DNA of 23,354 bases from Haplomitrium mnioides. Lineage: Eukaryota; Marchantiophyta; Haplomitriopsida; Calobryales. This document shows, one piece after another, positions 18,847 through 23,354 of this stretch. The position numbers were made by a program, and so were the translations under genes. Location of the stretch: the NCBI GenBank assembly GCA_049999725.1, contig JBNGIS010033578.1, forward strand, positions 1-23,354, in the 5' to 3' direction. The notes under the pieces are model-generated. The model was given only the letters and a program-made list of their open reading frames with translations. It was not told where the DNA came from and did no database searches. How positions within the stretch are numbered: position 1 is the first letter of the stretch; each line of letters opens with the position of its first letter.

Positions 18847-19595
18847 TTAGTCACTTGTCTTGACTTCTTCGGATTCAGCTTCAAAAAATTCATCAAGATT
18901 TACTTGATCTATCTCAGTGTTAATAATAGTGATTGAATTTCTTTCAAGCATATCAAGATTGATTGCTTTTTGTCTTTTGTACTCAAATAGATTTGATTTA
19001 ATGGTAGTTAGAGTGGTTTTCCTCAATTGGTTTTTTTGTGTGAGAAGAAAATCAAAAGAAAAAATTATAATTTGTGTCACATCAAGTATATCAATATGTA
19101 GCTTGGATTTTTGTTTCTCATTTGTTGTTGCTATCTTTTTTGGGAAGTATTGTCTCAAAAATGCATCCTCATTCTAGCAAGCAAACCATTGAACACATAC
19201 TCGTTTTGGGTTTAGAGGTTATTCCTCATCAAATGATAAAAATTTGAGGACTTTGGCAACCCAAAACGGTCTTTCTTTTGGATCGAGAGATGCAAAAACG
19301 CAAAAAAAACATTCTAGCTTTCACCTCATATAGATTGCCAAATTTGTGCTCGTATCGAGTGTTGTGCAAAAGAGTCCCTTCTAGCGACCTAGGTGCTCCA
19401 TCATAGATTGCTCGATGTGTAGAAAGTATTTGACATACTCAAGTTTCTTCTTCTATTTGTTGAGCATCAAGCTGAGAACCTAGACCAATATTTTGAGAGT
19501 CATTACAAGTACTTGTCGGTTGTGAAGGTGGAAAGGCGAATTTTGATTTGAGTCCTCGTCTTTTTCTTTCAAAGATGTAGGTCGCAATCTCTTGT
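18847..19595 (-). pseudogene. DUF7869-like gene, C-terminal block (third exon), degraded
   Basis: Minus-strand reading: YIFERKRRGLKSKFAFPPSQ, then EGTLLHNTRYEHKFGNLYEV. A frameshift follows in a run of eight T near 19310. It continues ASLDPKERPFWVAKVLKFL, then VCVQWFAC, NEDAFLRQYFPKK and KLHIDILDVTQIIIFSFDF, and finally a Glu-rich end (FFEAESEEVKTSD) with a stop at 18847. There are further stops near 19460, 19220 and 19170. The PFWVAKVL...VQWF pattern recalls the barrel of BAH-type modules, but this is a weak resemblance. Its place directly after the DUF7869 block on the same strand suggests it is the C-terminus of that protein. Confidence 0.5.
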
Positions 19596-19679
19596 TGGGA
19601 AAGAAAAAATCATTCCATCATTGAATATTAAAGAACTTAAAGAACATTATATATATCTATAAAGAACTTGTAGCAGTTC

Positions 19680-20583
19680 TAACTTATGTTGTCCTTTATG
19701 GCAAAGACCACTTTCTCGACATCAACTTCTGTTTCTTCCTTTTGAGATCGTTTGATTTCATTATTTGTCAACTTAAGTACCTAATTGAAGTAGATAGAGA
19801 AATTTAAAGTTCAATGTTGATTCCTCTCAAGGGATATTACCATTTGGAGGTAACCAAAATTCATGTGTTGAAAACTGTTTGCCCTCCAAATCTTTGCATT
19901 GGAATCATTCAAATGGAACTTGAATTGTTGATTAAAGGTAATATCATGTATCCTTTGAACCAGAGAGGGACGTTGTTGCAAAAACAATTTAAAATCCCAA
20001 GTTTGCATCAAAATAGTTATGTGAGGTTTAGGATTATATGATAATTGTAACGCCTCGCTAAGATTCGTAATCGCAAAAGCTTTGACATGTTTCAAATGTT
20101 TCAAGAATATGTTGAACAATTTATCAATTTGATTATGAGTATGGCCAACCATGAGAAATCCCATGTTGATGTTTTGGAAAACATTATTGGCAATAAAGAG
20201 ACTAAGATATCTAAATAAGATGGAATTCTTATTCTCTTGTGTTGTGTTGTCCAATTGAAGATACAAAGTTGGAGGCAAGAACCTTTGAAAGTTGCATAAT
20301 ATTTTTTCTAGTATAGTAACTGTCAAATTAGAATCGCTTCTCAAGTTTTTGTAGGTTAAGAAGACCCTTGAAGAAAGAACATGATTGAATATTAAGACAC
20401 CAACAACATGCATGCCCATCAAATGCTAGTGTGGAATAACAGTTTTCTTTTGATCTATTCCATCAATGACAATTGTCAAGTACTTTTGACCATCAGCATA
20501 ACATTTTCTTTGATGGTTTGCAAGTTTTGTTGTTTCTTTCATTTGTTGATCACGATGAAGAAACAATTGGCGATTACATTCGA
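19680..20583 (-). pseudogene. DUF7869-like domain exon (putative RNase H-fold, transposase-related)
   Basis: The exon starts after acceptor GATGCAG (ending at 20584) and reads VECNRQLFLHRDQQMKETT, then YADGQKYLTIVIDGIDQKKT. After a stop at 20425-20423 it continues in the same frame for 203 codons to 19811. Conserved motifs are SDSNLTVTILEKIL, LYLQLDN (D near 20250), ENKNSILFRYLSL, GFLMVGHTHNQID (H near 20142, D near 20124) and KLFNIFLKHL. Beyond the stop at 19811 the frame continues to KRSQKEETEVDVEKVVFA near 19690. Family members carry DG-x-DQ, LDN and GHTH-xx-D. The spacing suggests an RNase H-like catalytic fold. The biochemical role is not established. Confidence 0.7.
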
Positions 20584-21459
20584 CTGCATCATCACAAAGC
20601 ACAAAAGGCATAAAAGTAGTTTAGTAGAACATGTATCAATGTTTCAAACTTCAAAAGACAACCTCAAGCGCTAAAAATATTCAAATCATCCTAAAAACAA
20701 TATTTGGATTGGTAGAAGTGAAAATTTATAATAAGATCAAAAATAAACTTTAGCTAATTTAAATAAAGGAGAATATGAATAACATTCACACTACGTACTT
20801 GTGTTTGACTTGAAATAAAAAAAAGTTTTGATTGGAGAAAAACAAGATTTGCACACAAAAGGTCACAAACTAGAACTATAATTTCAAAGGTATCTTGGAC
20901 TCTTTGTTTGCCAAGGATTATAAAAACCAGAATAGATCCTATACGCATATAAGATCAGTGGAGACAACAACTGATCGTATGCGTGTACAAGATGAAAAGC
21001 AACAACACCAATATCATGGCTTGATTTGACTATTGTTACGACTGGTTTTGAAAGAAGCAAGAACAAAACCTATGCACGCATAAGATTTGCAAACAACAAA
21101 AATGATTCTTCCTATTGTTTATATAGCAAAAGGCTCTTGATTCAAAACAACAAATGCAAAACTTGTTGCAAAGCTAAGGTCACCACCAACAACCAAATCC
21201 ATTTCCTCACTTTATTTGACTATAGACAAGGTTTGGATTCAAACTAAAAGCAACAAACCCTATGCAAGCATAGACTCTGCTCTCACAACTCAAGTTGCTA
21301 GGGTTTCGTCGACTCAAATCTTGTTAGTTGAACAACTTAACAAAACAAATATCTCTTAGCATTAAGTTGAGAAAACATAACATCTCTTGAACTAAGCTTT
21401 GAGTCTCAAAAAAAGAGCAAAAATTAACTAAAGGTTTTAGAAAAGAAGAAATTTGTTAC
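20584..21459 (-). other. Predicted 876-base intron carrying dispersed-motif copies
   Basis: Donor GACAAAG|GTAACA ends exon 1 at 21460. Acceptor TGATGATGCAG ends at 20584. The split codon G|TC gives V and the frame continues, so the phase fits. The intron is AT-rich and contains TATACGCATATA (20940), TATGCGTGTACA (20978), TATGCACGCATA (21071-21082) and TATGCAAGCATA (21261-21272). Confidence 0.65.
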
Positions 21460-23029
21460 CTTTGTCGGACTCCAAGACAAATTTTTCTAACAATGATTTT
21501 ATTTCTTTGCATGTTTCACAAACAACAAATCTATTGTGTTTTGGAATTTGAACATTCGGAAAATTGAGTTCTCCAATATTTTGTAAAACCCAAAAAACTA
21601 AGAATGCAATCAAGATCTTTCTCTTTCAAATAAGTTGTGTAGTAGTCATAAACTTCCAATTTTGTAATTATCGGACAAGCTATAAACTTTGTGAGTGGGC
21701 ATTCTCTCGCAGTGTCCATGAAAAAAACTGTCCATCCACTTACGCAAGAATAATCCTTCAACAGATAGCTCTCTTTTTCCAAAAATGTCTCTAAGATATG
21801 CTTTTTTGAGATTTTGAATCGTTTGGATTCTATCATTTCCTACTGATAATATTAATTTGAAGGCTTTTCTATAGAAAACGGTACCACTAGGTAGAGTGAA
21901 TCGATTGTCAACATCAAAGTATTTTCTTGGTATTCCCTATTGCAATATGATATATAGATTTTTCATGCTTTGTTGAAAACATGTTTCTCTCACAATTTTC
22001 AAAAAATATGTCTTGGAGAACAACAAACAATTATTTTAACAACATGAAATTCTTTTCAATTTTGAAATTAATATTGAATGGAGTTTTTTCTTCACAAAGC
22101 TCTCATCATAATAGATTATTCGCAAAGAATTTTCATGTAAGGTCTTTATCCGTTTGGGTTTTGGCCCAAGAAAAACATTCTTTTGTTGTGCTGGTTGATT
22201 GAGTCCGTAGGCAAATCTAGCCATCGGAGATAATTCATCGTCTTGAAGATCTTGAACATCATCAATAACATTGTTTATTCATTTGCAATAAGTTTTCAAA
22301 GCATGAAGTTCTCCTTGAGGATTGGAAGAACTGCACTATGCCAAAATAGAATCTTTGTCAATATCTTGAACATTAGAAAATGTTTTTTGTAACACAATCA
22401 GTGCCATTTGCGATAACTCTAACAAAATATTGATTGATTGAGACTCTTTGCTAAAATCATTTCCCAAACTGTCGTCTGAAGATTCCTCCAAAAGAATTTG
22501 GTTTGTTTCAAATTTTCTAATCTCATTGCAAGGTCCAACTTGAATAGAAATCATTCGTTGTTTGAGTGGTGCTATAGGTGACAACGATTCATCTCTAAAT
22601 TTGAAATCATCCACTAATTCTATGCTTTTTGTGTTTTGGATAAACACATTTGGATCTTGAGTTTCAAGGTCTTTATCAAATGATGATGAAGAAAGGTCCA
22701 CAACTGTTTGGAAATTCTGACTTAAATGTCTTTCTGTTGATCTCTTGGAGTTGTCAAAAGAAAGATTCAACTTTGATCGCTTTACCGGCAACAAAAATCG
22801 AAGGCTTGCAGAAAGTTGAGTCTTGGATCCAATATAGGCATTGGGTTCCCTCTTGGATCCTTTGTGCACAACTTGTTTCTATGCACGCAATGGATTCACT
22901 CTTGGACCCTATGCACGCATAGGGTTCAATCCCTAATCCTATGCGTGCATAAAGTTCACCTTCTCAGTCTTCTCGGGTAGAGCTATTTGATTCAACAAAA
23001 GCCATCTTTTTCTCCAAAATACTCGCCAT
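21460..23029 (-). pseudogene. DUF7869-like gene, N-terminal exon, degraded
   Basis: Possible start ATG at 23029 (MASILEKKMAFVESNSS), but the start is uncertain. The frame crosses motif-repeat DNA, has a stop at 22966, and shifts before the long open stretch 22869-22336. It then runs through stops at 22338, 22281, 22038 and 21939 in one frame. The DUF7869 upstream region is recognisable as ISCC-stop-NNC, then FLKIVRET, TLPSGTVFYRKAFKLIL, VGNDRIQTIQNLKKAYL and CERMPTHKVYSLSDNYKI. After two frameshifts it reads YDYYTTYLKEKD, then FPNVQIPKHNRF and VCETCKEIKSLLEKF. The FPNV-x-IPKHNRF and C-x-x-C pair are typical of the family just before the DUF7869 domain. The first 200 codons are Ser/Lys-rich and unrecognised. 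Confidence 0.6.
22818..22960. repeat. Degenerate tandem repeat, about 30-base units, with TATGCRYGCATA cores
   Basis: Units combine a GG(A/G)TTC...CT(T/A)GGA(T/C)CC phrase with a core. The cores are AATATAGGCATTG (22831), TTTGTGCACAAC (22861), TATGCACGCAAT (22880), TATGCACGCATA (22910-22921) and TATGCGTGCATA (22940-22951). In the minus-strand reading frame they translate as YARIG, YACIG, IACIE and AYIGS-like steps. The array overlaps the proposed 5' coding end of the DUF7869-like gene. Confidence 0.7.
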
Positions 23030-23354
23030 CACACTTAACGATTTGGGTATTCCATTGCTTACCTCCAAAGAATTGCGGTTTGAACAAATCTCTAGTTGTC
23101 AGTCAAAAGTACCACTTCTCTATGAGCATGAATCTTGGAATTTTAACCTCTTCTTGCCTTTGAAAACTTGAGTTATTTATAAATCTTACTAAAAAATCAA
23201 CTATTTGAAGAAACTATTTTAACAAATATTCTAAACTTTTATTGGCCTACTTAAAATAAGTGTTTTTTTAGAAAATTTCTCAAAACGACAAAATTATGAA
23301 CTTTTTGTAAAGAAAATGAAAAAAAGAAATCATAAAGATGAAAACAAACGATGT
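23030..23354. other. AT-rich flank upstream of the DUF7869-like gene
   Basis: No coding signal. A TATAAAT-like element on the minus strand near 23175-23184 lies about 150 bases before the proposed ATG and could be a relic promoter. In DNA this AT-rich that is weak evidence. Confidence 0.35.

Noticed and set aside
1-23354. tRNA or rRNA genes
   Set aside because: No cloverleaf with A and B boxes and no rRNA-like block was noticed on either strand by eye.

Overview
The window looks like nuclear DNA of a land plant. It carries non-chromodomain Ty3/Gypsy retroelements, genes with spliceosomal introns, long non-coding AT-rich stretches, and decay dominated by C-to-T type transitions. The Ty3/Gypsy type and a DUF7869-like gene would suit a non-flowering plant (moss, lycophyte, fern or gymnosperm), but this is an inference. 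I recognise no intact protein-coding gene: every coding trace has stop codons or frameshifts.

Region 1 (1-9554, minus strand) is most of one large Ty3/Gypsy element. Reading right to left it has a 5' LTR of about 3.4 kb (9554-6152), a primer-binding-site candidate (6141-6124), gag (from 6133), protease, reverse transcriptase, RNase H, integrase with a GPY/F-like tail (to 367), a polypurine tract (141-129) and the first 128 bases of the 3' LTR, which runs off the left edge. The 128-base terminal match could be mistaken for a very short LTR. It is short only because the window ends. gag-pol has more than 20 in-frame stops and two frameshifts near the zinc knuckles. The LTR carries several families of internal direct repeats.

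Region 2 (9555-10639, plus strand) is the 3' part of a decayed gene. Its C-terminus resembles a beta-class N4/N6 amino-DNA methyltransferase. A 125-base intron joins two exons in matching phase. The retroelement abuts the 5' side, so it appears to have inserted into this gene or its relic.

Region 3 (10640-18846) is AT-rich. It holds a second, unrelated Ty3-like gag and protease remnant on the minus strand (14554-11770), several minisatellites (10812-11010, 16852-17057, 18091-18246), and about 2 kb (14560-16640) with coding-like but unrecognised minus-strand reading frames.

Region 4 (18847 to about 23029, minus strand) is a decayed multi-exon gene related to the DUF7869 family. An 876-base intron (21459-20584) joins exons in matching phase. 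Conserved acidic motifs (DGIDQ, QLDN, GHTHNQID) suggest an RNase H-like or transposase-type fold, and a third block follows C-terminally.

A 12-base alternating purine-pyrimidine motif, TATGCRYGCATA, with many degenerate forms, recurs from about 10.8 to 23 kb. It occurs in intergenic DNA, in tandem units, in the DUF7869 intron and at the start of that gene's reading frame. It is the most unusual structural signal here. The genes do not form an operon or pathway: the picture is nested decay of mobile elements and mobile-element-like genes.
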